Assembly: GCA_946619625.1 (NCBI GenBank)
Contig: CAMOMF010000166.1
Coordinates: 1-27,528, forward strand
Length of the DNA: 27,528 nt
Direction of reading: 5' to 3'
From: an uncultured Bacteroidales bacterium
GTDB lineage: Bacteria; Bacteroidota; Bacteroidia; Bacteroidales; Paludibacteraceae
The notes under the pieces were generated by a model. It was not told where the DNA came from and made no database searches. It saw only the letters and a program-made list of their open reading frames with translations. Positions 1 to 7,546 of the stretch are shown in pieces. Both the position numbers and the translations under genes were made by a program. Positions within the stretch are counted from its first letter, which is position 1. Every line of letters starts with the position of its first letter.

Positions 1-186
1 AGAGTTGAGAGTTGAAAGAAGTTTAAAGTTGAGAGTTGAAAGTTGAAAGAAGTTTAAAGTTTAAAGTTGACAGAAGTTGAGAGTTCTTTATTCGGCAAAG
101 CCTCATACGATCGGCAGAGCCGTGGAAAGTTGATAGATGAAAAAAGTTGATAGTTATAAGTTAAAAGTTAAGAGTTGGGAGTTGAA
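1..186. repeat. Degenerate heptad reiteration (GTTGAGA/GTTGAAA type)
   Basis: The region is built from imperfect 7-bp units of the kind GAGAGTT, GAAAGTT and TAAAGTT, interrupted at 84-125 by a double-hairpin element. The reiteration continues through the start of the ABC ATPase gene (AGTTGGGAGTTGAAATTGAA). A related tract in reverse orientation occurs at about 16461-16507. No promoter could be recognised here. Confidence 0.75.
84..125. repeat. REP-like double-hairpin element, copy A
   Basis: A 42-bp element repeated at 3401-3442 with 39 of 42 bases identical. It contains two small hairpins, GGC-AAA-GCC and CGGC-AGA-GCCG. The three differences from the other copy fall in the triloops and the spacer, so both stems are kept. 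It is embedded in reiterated sequence. Confidence 0.7.
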
Positions 187-843
187 ATTGAACATATTAG
201 CAAAGTGATCGGGCGGCAGGAGGTGCTGCACGATGTGTCGTTGCGTATTGGCGACGGTGAGGTGCTGGGATTGTTAGGTCCCAATGGTGCCGGCAAATCG
301 ACGCTGATGAAAATACTGCTGGGTCTGCGTACCCCCACCTCGGGGACGGTGAGTGTTCCGCCCAAACAGCGGATAGGTTACCTGCCGGAACAGAACCCGC
401 TATACGCAGAGATGTACGTGCGTGAGTACCTGCTGTTTATGGCACGTATGGGCAACGTGGACAAACGGCGCGTACCCGAAGTGATTGCCGAGACGGGACT
501 GCAGCCCGAGGCGCACAAGCGGATTGGCGAACTGAGCAAAGGGTACCGGCAGCGTGTGGGTCTGGCGCAGGCATTGCTGCAGGACCCCCAACTGCTGATC
601 CTGGATGAACCGACTACGGGACTTGATCCCAATCAGTTGGAGGAGATACGCGCCCTTATACGCCGTCTGGGACAGGACAGAACCGTAATCCTGTCCACCC
701 ATATCCTGCAGGAGGTGCAGAAAATGTGCACCCGCGTGGTGATTCTGGACCATGGAATGGTGAAGGCGGACACCTGCGAGTTGGATGGCATAGAGGAGAA
801 ATTCAGGCAACTGACCGGAAATATTCCGAAGAGCGTATGCTAA
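175..843 (+). CDS. ABC transporter ATP-binding protein (compact, GldA-like)
   Basis: This is the nucleotide-binding subunit of an ABC transporter, 222 residues. Walker A is GPNGAGKST (about 34-42), the signature is LSKGYRQRVGLAQ, Walker B is LLILDEPTTGLD, and the switch histidine lies in STHIL. The LSKGYRQRVGLA and DEPTTGLDPNQL stretches resemble the GldA/ABC-2 export class of Bacteroidota. Members I know are nearer 300 residues; here the loop after strand 3 is short and the tail ends soon after an IEEKFRQLTG block, so the C-terminal accessory part seems missing. The frame has a stop at 169-171 and no upstream ATG, so TTG at 175 is the only reasonable start, and it lies inside the heptad reiteration. 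No permease partner is in the window. Substrate unknown. Confidence 0.85.
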   Translation: MGVEIEHISKVIGRQEVLHDVSLRIGDGEVLGLLGPNGAGKSTLMKILLGLRTPTSGTVSVPPKQRIGYLPEQNPLYAEMYVREYLLFMARMGNVDKRRVPEVIAETGLQPEAHKRIGELSKGYRQRVGLAQALLQDPQLLILDEPTTGLDPNQLEEIRALIRRLGQDRTVILSTHILQEVQKMCTRVVILDHGMVKADTCELDGIEEKFRQLTGNIPKSVC

Positions 844-846
844 TAT

Positions 847-950
847 CCTAATAATAACATAATAATATCATAATAATAACATAATAATATCATAATAATA
901 ACATAATAATATCATAATAATAACATAATAATAAGATAATAATATCATAA
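847..950. repeat. 22-bp AT-rich tandem repeat
   Basis: A tandem array with a 22-bp period, readable from AAC at 856, 878, 900 and 922, about 4.6 copies of an ATAATAACATAATAATATC-type unit. It fills the gap between the ABC ATPase and ruvB. The last copy is degenerate (AAC replaced by AAG near 934). Confidence 0.9.
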
Positions 951-982
951 TAGAGTCAGCAAGCAGTAAGAGCAATGACAAT

Positions 983-2035
983 ATGAACGAATTTGATATA
1001 CATACACAGCCGACAGTGGCATCGGACGAGCAGGACAAGGCGCTGCGTCCGTTGACATTTGACGATTTTGCGGGTCAGACGAAGATAGTGGAGAACCTGC
1101 GCGTTTTTGTTCAGGCGGCACGCGGCAGAGGCGAGAGCTTGGATCACACCTTGCTGTTCGGTCCTCCGGGTCTGGGCAAGACAACGTTGGCAAACATCAT
1201 TGCCAATGAGATGGGTGTGGGGTTCAAGGTGACCAGCGGTCCCGTGTTGGACAAACCCGGCGATCTGGCGGGCCTGCTTACCTCGCTTGAGGAGAATGAC
1301 GTGCTTTTCATTGATGAGATACACCGCCTGAGTTCGGTAGTGGAAGAGTACCTGTACTCCGCCATGGAGGACTATCGTATTGATATAATGATAGATAAGG
1401 GTCCTTCGGCGCGTACTATCCAGATAGACCTGAACCACTTCACGCTGGTGGGTGCCACAACGAGAAGCGGCTTGCTGACGTCGCCCCTGCTGGCACGTTT
1501 CGGTATCAAAAGCCACCTGGAGTACTACGATGCCGAGACGTTGGGCAAGATTGTGCGCCGCAGTGCGCGCTTGCTGGGCATGCAGATAGACAGCCATGCC
1601 GCCGATGAGATTGCACGCCGCAGCCGTGGCACGCCGCGAATCGCCAACGCCCTGCTCCGCCGTGTGCGCGATTTTGCGCAAGTGAAAGGCGACGGGCGGG
1701 TGGACCTGGCGATTACCCGCTATGCGTTGGAGGCGTTGAACATAGACACCTTCGGATTGGATGAGATGGACAACAAGTTGCTGACCACTATTATTGACAA
1801 GTTCAAGGGCGGTCCGGTGGGTCTGAACACCATTGCCACCGCCATGGGAGAGGATGCCGGTACGATTGAAGACGTGTATGAGCCCTACTTGATTATGGAG
1901 GGTTTTATCAAGCGTACTCCCCGCGGGCGCGAGGTGACCGAACTGGCATACAAACATTTAGGGCGCAACATGCCGTTGGGAAAGACGCGCTTCGAGATCA
2001 ACAACGCCTCCATGGGTGCGACCCTGTTTGACTGA
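983..2035 (+). CDS. ruvB: Holliday junction branch migration helicase RuvB
   Basis: RuvB is the AAA+ motor of the RuvABC complex that drives branch migration of Holliday junctions in recombination and repair. The 350-residue product has Walker A GPPGLGKT (60-67), Walker B DEIH (111-114), the sensor-type VGATTRSGLL segment and the RSRGTPRIANALLRR region, followed by the winged-helix C-terminus (GFIKRTPRGREVT). Length matches the family. The ATG at 983 follows an AT-rich tandem repeat, with no Shine-Dalgarno sequence, as is normal in this phylum. Its TGA overlaps the ATG of the next gene by one base (TGATG), suggesting translational coupling. ruvA and ruvC are not in the window. Confidence 0.97.
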   Translation: MNEFDIHTQPTVASDEQDKALRPLTFDDFAGQTKIVENLRVFVQAARGRGESLDHTLLFGPPGLGKTTLANIIANEMGVGFKVTSGPVLDKPGDLAGLLTSLEENDVLFIDEIHRLSSVVEEYLYSAMEDYRIDIMIDKGPSARTIQIDLNHFTLVGATTRSGLLTSPLLARFGIKSHLEYYDAETLGKIVRRSARLLGMQIDSHAADEIARRSRGTPRIANALLRRVRDFAQVKGDGRVDLAITRYALEALNIDTFGLDEMDNKLLTTIIDKFKGGPVGLNTIATAMGEDAGTIEDVYEPYLIMEGFIKRTPRGREVTELAYKHLGRNMPLGKTRFEINNASMGATLFD

Positions 2036-2736
2036 TGAAACAGTACAAAGCGATATTCATAGACTGGGACGACACCATCGGCGATTTCGCCCATGCGGCG
2101 CGCAAATCGTTGGAGACGATGTACATGCAGCATGATTTGGACCGCTGTTTCGGCAGTTTTGAGGCCTTCTACGAACAGTATGAACCGCACAATATCGACC
2201 TGTGGCGGCGGTACGGATTGGATGAGGTGACCAAAGACTACCTGGAGTTCGACCGTATGTTCTACCCGCTCAGTATGGCGGAACACGCATTCCCGCAAGA
2301 AGAGAACATCCGCCTGGCGGAACAAATGCAACACGAGCACCTGCAGATGACCACCCGCTTTTTCTCGCTGTTGCCCGATGCAGAGGAAGTGGTGCGTTAC
2401 CTTAGTGCCAAGTACCCGCTTGTGGTATTGAGCAACGGGTTCGTGTCGGTGCAGTACTATAAGATAAACAAGTCGGGACTGCGCGACTGCTTCACTGACA
2501 TTGTGTTGTCAGAAGAAGCGGGCTGCCAGAAACCCAATCCGCGCATCTACCAAATAGCCCTTGAGCGCGGCGGGTGGAAAGCCGAAGAGGAATTGATGAT
2601 TGGCGACTCGTGGACCAGCGACATCCAGGGCGCCATTGCCGCCGGCATCGACCAACTGTGGGTACACGAGGGTGAGACCAGCCAACCTGCCACGTACAAA
2701 GTGTCACATCTGCGGGATGTAATGACACTACTATGA
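2035..2736 (+). CDS. HAD-superfamily hydrolase, YjjG-type pyrimidine 5'-nucleotidase
   Basis: A 233-residue HAD phosphatase, probably of the YjjG noncanonical pyrimidine nucleotidase group, which dephosphorylates (d)UMP, dTMP and modified pyrimidine nucleotides and helps clean the nucleotide pool. Motif I is DWDDT with nucleophile D10 and acid/base D12; motif II is VVLSNG; the motif III lysine is in CQKPNPRIY; motif IV is GDSWTSD followed by IQGAIAAGID, typical of YjjG. The helical cap lies between motifs I and II. The start overlaps the ruvB stop, implying one transcript. The 3' end of the gene can form a hairpin (GTGTCA at 2701-2706 with TGACAC at 2723-2728) but no T tract follows. The substrate is inferred from family resemblance only. 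Confidence 0.85.
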   Translation: MKQYKAIFIDWDDTIGDFAHAARKSLETMYMQHDLDRCFGSFEAFYEQYEPHNIDLWRRYGLDEVTKDYLEFDRMFYPLSMAEHAFPQEENIRLAEQMQHEHLQMTTRFFSLLPDAEEVVRYLSAKYPLVVLSNGFVSVQYYKINKSGLRDCFTDIVLSEEAGCQKPNPRIYQIALERGGWKAEEELMIGDSWTSDIQGAIAAGIDQLWVHEGETSQPATYKVSHLRDVMTLL

Positions 2737-2746
2737 CCCGCGCGTC

Positions 2747-2773
2747 TGCCATTTTGGCATATTGGTACCTTTG
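2747..2773 (+). promoter_or_regulatory. Candidate heat-shock operator/promoter of grpE-dnaJ
   Basis: A palindrome TGCCA-TTT-TGGCA (2747-2759) is followed by TACCTTTG (2766-2773), which fits the Bacteroidota -7 box TAnnTTTG, although no well-spaced -33 TTTG is present. TTTGGCATA and ACCTTTG also occur in the dnaK leader (25999-26014), where a matching palindrome lies just upstream. No CIRCE sequence was found. The regulatory role is inferred. Confidence 0.5.
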
Positions 2774-2812
2774 GCGCGGATTTTGAGGTATAAGAGGAAA
2801 AACAACAGAAGT

Positions 2813-3394
2813 ATGAAAAAAGAAAATAAAATAAAAGACGAGGACCTTCAGCAAGAAGCGCCCGAAACGACTGCGCCTGCGGATGATCAGACCGTGGATG
2901 CCGCACCAGATGAGCAATCAGAAGAGCCGGAAGTTTCCGACGCAGAGCAACAACTGGCCGAGGCGCAGCAACAGATTGAAGACCTGAAGGACAAGAACCT
3001 GCGCATGATGGCAGAGTTTGAAAACTACCGCAAACGTACTGCCAAGGAGAAGCTGGAACTGCAAGCCACTGCGGGCGAGCGTATCTTCAAGGACATGCTC
3101 AGTTTAGTGGACGATTTTGAACGTGCGGAGAAAGCCATGGCAGAAGCTGAGGACGTGAATGCCATCCGCGAAGGTGTGGACCTGATTCACAAGAAATTCA
3201 TCTCTTTTCTGGAAAGTCACGACGTGAAAGCCATCGAGACCGAGGGCATGCCTTTCGATGTGGACAAACACGAGGCAATCACCACCCTTGCGGCGGGTGA
3301 GGACAAGAAAGGGCAGATTATTGACTGTACGCAAAAGGGTTACACCCTTGGCGACAAGGTCATTAGATATTCGAAGGTGGTTGTGGGGGCTTGA
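2813..3394 (+). CDS. grpE: Nucleotide exchange factor GrpE
   Basis: GrpE releases ADP from DnaK and sets the chaperone cycle rate. The product is 193 residues from the ATG at 2813. An in-frame extension to a TTG at 2762 would add 17 residues but would run through the promoter-like sequence, so it was rejected. The N-terminal region is acidic and disordered (about 1-55), followed by a long coiled coil containing NLRMMAEFENYRKRTAKEK, then the dimer helix (LVDDFERAEKAM) and the C-terminal beta wing with the conserved MPFDVDKHEAI and GYTLGDKVIRYSKVVV blocks. dnaJ follows after 75 bp. The partner dnaK is 22 kb away in this window rather than in the same operon. Confidence 0.96.
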   Translation: MKKENKIKDEDLQQEAPETTAPADDQTVDAAPDEQSEEPEVSDAEQQLAEAQQQIEDLKDKNLRMMAEFENYRKRTAKEKLELQATAGERIFKDMLSLVDDFERAEKAMAEAEDVNAIREGVDLIHKKFISFLESHDVKAIETEGMPFDVDKHEAITTLAAGEDKKGQIIDCTQKGYTLGDKVIRYSKVVVGA

Positions 3395-3400
3395 GCCAAT

Positions 3401-3442
3401 TTCTTTATTCGGCGAAGCCTCAGACGATCGGCAAAGCCGTGG
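3401..3442. repeat. REP-like double-hairpin element, copy B
   Basis: Second copy of the 42-bp element at 84-125, 39/42 identical. Hairpins are GGC-GAA-GCC and CGGC-AAA-GCCG. It sits between grpE and dnaJ and is followed directly by an AT-rich TAAATTTGTAAATTAGTAAATT-type reiteration (3443-3464) also seen before susD. If transcribed it could act as an mRNA processing or stability element between the two chaperone genes. Confidence 0.7.
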
Positions 3443-3469
3443 TAAATTTGTAAATTAGTAAATTAAGCA

Positions 3470-4654
3470 ATGGCAGAAAAACGTGATTATTATGAAGTGC
3501 TGGGCGTTGCCAAGAATGCAACGGCCGACGATATAAAGAAGGCGTACAAAAAACTCGCCCTCAAGTACCACCCTGACCGCCATGTGAACGACTCGGAGGC
3601 GGAGAAAAAAGCTGCAGAGGATAAGTTCAAAGAGGCGGCGGAGGCGTATGAGGTACTTAGCGACCCGCAGAAACGCCAGCGATATGACCAGTTCGGTTTT
3701 GCCGGCATGGGTGGCGCAGGCGGTTTCTCGGCAGAGAACATCGACCTGTCGGATATCTTCTCCCACTTCGGCGATCTGTTCGAATCGTGGGGTATGGGCA
3801 GCGGTCCAAGCGGAGGGTTCTCCTCTTTCTTCGGAGGCGGAGGTGGTCGTCCTCGTACCAGACGGGGCAACAACCTGCGTGTGAAAGTGAAAGTGACCTT
3901 GGAAGAGGTGGCTACCGGTGTGGAGAAAAAAATCAAAGTGCGCAAGGCGGTTACTTGTCCCCATTGTCACGGTACCGGCTCGTTGGACGGCGTGATGGAC
4001 AACTGTCCCACGTGTAAGGGTCAGGGTCGCGTCACCCGCATGCGGCAGTCAATCTTCGGGCAGATGCAACAAGTGGAGATTTGTCCCGACTGCGAGGGCG
4101 AAGGCAAGATTATCAAGAACAAATGTCCGCACTGCAACGGCGAAGGTGTCGTTCGCGATGAAGAGGTAATCAGCATACAGATCCCCGCCGGCGTGGCAGA
4201 GGGCATGGAGCTGACCATCTCGGGTAAAGGCAATGCTGCTCCTCGAGGTGGCGTGCCGGGCAACCTGCTTGTGTTGATTGAAGAGGAACAACACCCCTTG
4301 TTCCTGCGAGATGGTAACAACCTGATATACAACCTTGTTATTGACCTGCCCACCGCCACTTTGGGCGCCGACCTGCAGATACCTACTCTGAGTGGGAAAG
4401 TGAAAATGCCCATCGGTCCGGGTACACAGCCTGGGCAGACACTGCGGCTCAGGGGAAAAGGGTTCCCGCAGATAGACGGGTACGGACGCAAGGTGGGTCA
4501 AGGCGACATGCTGGTGAACCTCACGGTCTATATTCCGGAGAAACTATCCAAGGAGGAGAAAGATTGGATGCAGGCGTTCCGCAACTCGCCCAATGCCGCT
4601 CCCAAATCGAACGACTCCAACAAGTTCTCGTTCTTCAGAAACCTATTCAAGTGA
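3470..4654 (+). CDS. dnaJ: Chaperone protein DnaJ (Hsp40, type I)
   Basis: DnaJ delivers unfolded clients to DnaK and stimulates its ATPase. The 394-residue product has the full type I layout: J domain (1 to about 72) with HPD at 34-36, a Gly/Phe-rich linker rich in GG and GF steps (about 75-135), a zinc-binding domain with four CxxCxGxG-type repeats (CPHCHGTG, CPTCKGQG, CPDCEGEG, CPHCNGEG), and two C-terminal substrate-binding beta domains. The ATG at 3470 gives the standard N-terminus MAEKRDYYEVLGV. It is the second gene of the grpE-dnaJ unit, and the next CDS begins 5 bp after its stop. Confidence 0.97.
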   Translation: MAEKRDYYEVLGVAKNATADDIKKAYKKLALKYHPDRHVNDSEAEKKAAEDKFKEAAEAYEVLSDPQKRQRYDQFGFAGMGGAGGFSAENIDLSDIFSHFGDLFESWGMGSGPSGGFSSFFGGGGGRPRTRRGNNLRVKVKVTLEEVATGVEKKIKVRKAVTCPHCHGTGSLDGVMDNCPTCKGQGRVTRMRQSIFGQMQQVEICPDCEGEGKIIKNKCPHCNGEGVVRDEEVISIQIPAGVAEGMELTISGKGNAAPRGGVPGNLLVLIEEEQHPLFLRDGNNLIYNLVIDLPTATLGADLQIPTLSGKVKMPIGPGTQPGQTLRLRGKGFPQIDGYGRKVGQGDMLVNLTVYIPEKLSKEEKDWMQAFRNSPNAAPKSNDSNKFSFFRNLFK

Positions 4655-4659
4655 CGCAT

Positions 4660-7071
4660 ATGAAGCGAACCTTCCCACTTCTGTTTACTCTCTGCCTTGG
4701 CGTGCAAATGCTGTATGCCGAGGCTTTTCCGACTTTTGGCGTGGACTCGGTGAACTCGCAGTTTTTCCGCGACTGGTACCTGAACGGTGACCTCCGTCAC
4801 TATTTGGACAACTACAGCGACTACGTCACTTACGAGGCCGAGACGACCGGTGAGTGGGGCTTGCCCGAGCAAATGGTTTTCTCCATCAATGGTAACTCTT
4901 ACCGCTGGAACCGGCTTTACCTGAACGGTTTCCGTATAGACGGACGTTTCCAGTCGGGCAGTACCAACTTCCAACTGAACATGCAGGAGCAGAGCCTCTT
5001 CTTAGACCAATACCGCGGCACGATTGACTTCATCACCGACTCGGTACGTCAGAATAAAGTGTGGCTCTCCAACAACATGGGCGGGTTGCGCGGAATCAAC
5101 CCCTCCACGCAATGGCTGATCAACCTTTTTCACCAGACGGCATCCCAGCGCAACCAAGAGGGGAACGACCTTACCTCGCGCGATTATATAAAAGGTGCGG
5201 GACAGGTGGAGGCTACCTACGGCATTCCTTTCCAAGGAAAGCGCCTCTACCAACACGCCTACGCCAACTTCGGGCAGCGTATGCTCAACAAATTCGACCA
5301 AAACGGCATAACCGGACAGTATGAAGCGCCTTATTACAAGGTGCAATTGGACGGAACTCTGCCATATGACCTCCATTACTATTTCATCCACCAGAAGCGT
5401 ACCGACCTTTACTCCGAGTTTATGTTCGGTGACCAGGAGGTGGCGACCCAGAAGGCGTACAATGCGGGTCTGTATTACCATTGGGCGAACGACGACCGCA
5501 AGCATACATTGACCACCGGACTCTCTTGGGCGTTGAATGACATACGCCATAACAACCTCACTTTCAAACGTAATATTGTGGACCAAGACGGCGAGGGCTT
5601 TGAGCCTTGGTACGCAGACGGCATCCACAATGAACTTAACTGGGCGGTCAACTATCGCTACGAGATTCTGCCGTGGCTGAACCTGCATTTGGATTCGTAC
5701 AACTCCCTCCTCTTCTTCAGTCCGACCACATCGTCTTGGAGGAACACCCTCTATGTCCAGGACTACGGAGAATATCAAATTCCGTGGACTGCTGATGCCA
5801 TTGATTGGCAGTCCAAGCCTTTTGCCGCCGGTTTGTTAGAAAACCAACTCACTCTCGAGGCACGCAAGCGGTTCAATTCCACCGTGGAACTGCAGGCACA
5901 ACTGGCAGCGACCTTCGATGGTATCGCGCTGCGCGAGCACTCTGTCCTTTCACCCAACTGGGAGGCGATGGTGGGTGTGCACCTTACTCCCGTCAAGTGG
6001 TTCACCATGGACGTGACACTCGGCAACTACCGCAGCCGCTACTCCTACGAGGACGTGCTCTACTTCTCGCCCGACTACATGAACGGTACCCATTTATATG
6101 GACGCCCCTCAGGAGGAGCCGTTCATACGCCCGCCAAGGGACTGCGACAGTCCTCATATGCCCTCTTGGATGTTCCATTCCGTTTTTCTTGGGACGGACC
6201 AAACATCCATCACGAGTTCTCACTACTGACCAGTTTCCGACTATACTACAACCAGTGGACCACTCAGATAGATGGTAACCCCGATGACTATGGTTACTAC
6301 GCGGACAATATTTATTATTTCAATGCATATACTAAGAATCTTCAATATCAAGTAGTTAACTCGCGGGACCATAACTTGCTTCCCGACCATTTCCTTATCC
6401 ACACGCCTTTCTGGCTGAGCAATGTGGCGAAGTACAGCCTCGAATCGAAGCATGTGTTCTTTTCTATTTCATGGCAAAGTTATTGGCTCACAGGATTGTC
6501 CGCTTTGGGAAACGGCCCCCTGCAGAACAACCTCAACGCCCTCTCCGAATCCACTGCCAACCCCAATATCCTCCTCAACGCTGAGAATCCGGGCGACTAC
6601 CGCATGCTCGGACGGCTCGACCAGGACCGTTCCTTCATAGCACGTATGCTTATCGGGTGGAAAATTACCGACCACTGGTCACTGTCTGTTTCCGGTAAGT
6701 TCAAGGACGGCACACCGTTCTCTTCTTTCCGATACTCAAGGGGATATGAACCTCCCTCAATATTGATTCCCACTGATGTGGCGGTCTATAACGTAACCAC
6801 CAAGGGCATCAACCTCATTGACAACCATTTCGGTCGGCGCAAGGATGCGTTCTTCAACTTCGACCTCACTGCCCGCTATCAAGGAGCAATACGGGGAGTA
6901 CCCATTGCTGTGCAAGCCACTTGCTACAACGTCTATGACTTCGGAACCGAACTGGTGGAATACACCTTCGAGGACAACCTGACAGGAGGGCTGCAGCGCC
7001 GCGCACTGCAACTCAACATCCCCCGTGGTGCGATTATTTCCCTCACGGTAGGGTTGGAAAAACAGAAATAA
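4660..7071 (+). CDS. Outer-membrane beta-barrel protein, TonB-dependent-receptor-like
   Basis: An 803-residue exported protein with a signal peptide (MKRTFPLLFTLCLGVQMLYA, about 1-20). The rest is rich in alternating aromatic/polar beta strands and ends on a strand with a terminal LTVGLEKQK, as in large outer-membrane barrels. A short plug-like segment (about 70-130, FSINGNSYRWNRLYLNGFRIDGRF) resembles the plug of TonB-dependent receptors, but there is no CarboxypepD-like N-terminal domain and no clear TonB box. The frame stays open upstream to a TTG at 4564, which would bury the signal peptide and overlap dnaJ; the ATG at 4660, 5 bp after dnaJ, is preferred. umuD starts 2 bp after its stop. 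Ligand unknown; distant receptor homology is my inference. Confidence 0.75.
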   Translation: MKRTFPLLFTLCLGVQMLYAEAFPTFGVDSVNSQFFRDWYLNGDLRHYLDNYSDYVTYEAETTGEWGLPEQMVFSINGNSYRWNRLYLNGFRIDGRFQSGSTNFQLNMQEQSLFLDQYRGTIDFITDSVRQNKVWLSNNMGGLRGINPSTQWLINLFHQTASQRNQEGNDLTSRDYIKGAGQVEATYGIPFQGKRLYQHAYANFGQRMLNKFDQNGITGQYEAPYYKVQLDGTLPYDLHYYFIHQKRTDLYSEFMFGDQEVATQKAYNAGLYYHWANDDRKHTLTTGLSWALNDIRHNNLTFKRNIVDQDGEGFEPWYADGIHNELNWAVNYRYEILPWLNLHLDSYNSLLFFSPTTSSWRNTLYVQDYGEYQIPWTADAIDWQSKPFAAGLLENQLTLEARKRFNSTVELQAQLAATFDGIALREHSVLSPNWEAMVGVHLTPVKWFTMDVTLGNYRSRYSYEDVLYFSPDYMNGTHLYGRPSGGAVHTPAKGLRQSSYALLDVPFRFSWDGPNIHHEFSLLTSFRLYYNQWTTQIDGNPDDYGYYADNIYYFNAYTKNLQYQVVNSRDHNLLPDHFLIHTPFWLSNVAKYSLESKHVFFSISWQSYWLTGLSALGNGPLQNNLNALSESTANPNILLNAENPGDYRMLGRLDQDRSFIARMLIGWKITDHWSLSVSGKFKDGTPFSSFRYSRGYEPPSILIPTDVAVYNVTTKGINLIDNHFGRRKDAFFNFDLTARYQGAIRGVPIAVQATCYNVYDFGTELVEYTFEDNLTGGLQRRALQLNIPRGAIISLTVGLEKQK

Positions 7072-7073
7072 AC

Positions 7074-7508
7074 ATGGCACAGATCTCTACACTCACCCCC
7101 GCCGACGAAGAGGGACTCATGCTTGAGTTTGCCGAGGCGATACATGCCGGATTTCCCTCTCCCGCTGCCGACCATGCCGGCGAGCGTATAGACCTCGTGC
7201 ATGAACTCAATCCACACCCCGAGACCACATTTTATGCCAGGGTCAGCGGGGACAGTATGTGCGATGCCGGACTGTTGGATGGGGATATTATCGTTATTGA
7301 CAAGTCGCTTGAGCCCCACAACGGCGACTTTATCATTGCTGCCATTGACGGCGAGTTTACGCTCAAGGAGTTTCAGATGGACGAGAAGAACCACTGCGCC
7401 TGGCTCGTACCGCACAACAGCAATTATCAGCCCCTGCGCGTCACCTCAGAGAACAATTTCTCCGTGTGGGGTGTCGTCACCCACGCCATTCACAAAACGC
7501 GGCTGTAA
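7074..7508 (+). CDS. umuD: UmuD-type S24 autoprotease (translesion polymerase subunit)
   Basis: The 144-residue product matches UmuD, which self-cleaves under RecA stimulation and then activates UmuC as DNA polymerase V. The cleavage bond is A25-G26 in AIHAGFPSP. The catalytic serine is S61 in SGDSM and the catalytic lysine is K98 in GEFTLKEF, each one residue offset from E. coli (cleavage C24-G25, S60, K97). The C-terminal VWGVVTHAIH strand is typical. The ATG lies 2 bp after the stop of the outer-membrane protein gene, leaving no room for its own promoter or LexA-type operator immediately upstream. umuC follows after 38 bp. Confidence 0.93.
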   Translation: MAQISTLTPADEEGLMLEFAEAIHAGFPSPAADHAGERIDLVHELNPHPETTFYARVSGDSMCDAGLLDGDIIVIDKSLEPHNGDFIIAAIDGEFTLKEFQMDEKNHCAWLVPHNSNYQPLRVTSENNFSVWGVVTHAIHKTRL

Positions 7509-7546
7509 CATTCTTAACCCACACTCATAATTCATACCTAACAACC

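Noticed and set aside
956..1957. Long open frame on the - strand opposite ruvB
   Set aside because: It mirrors the ruvB codon pattern, has no recognisable domain and no start context; it is a shadow of a real gene.
2701..2728. Intrinsic terminator at the end of the HAD gene
   Set aside because: The GTGTCA/TGACAC hairpin lies inside the coding sequence and has no T tract after it.
2762..2812. N-terminal extension of GrpE from a TTG at 2762
   Set aside because: It would run through the palindrome-linked promoter region, and the ATG at 2813 gives the normal length and a typical acidic N-terminus.
4564..4659. Upstream TTG start for the outer-membrane barrel protein
   Set aside because: The extra 32 residues overlap dnaJ in another frame and would place the signal peptide internally; the ATG at 4660 fits.
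7466..7546. umuC start at 7466
   Set aside because: It overlaps umuD and breaks the agreement of D6, D101 and E102 with E. coli UmuC numbering.
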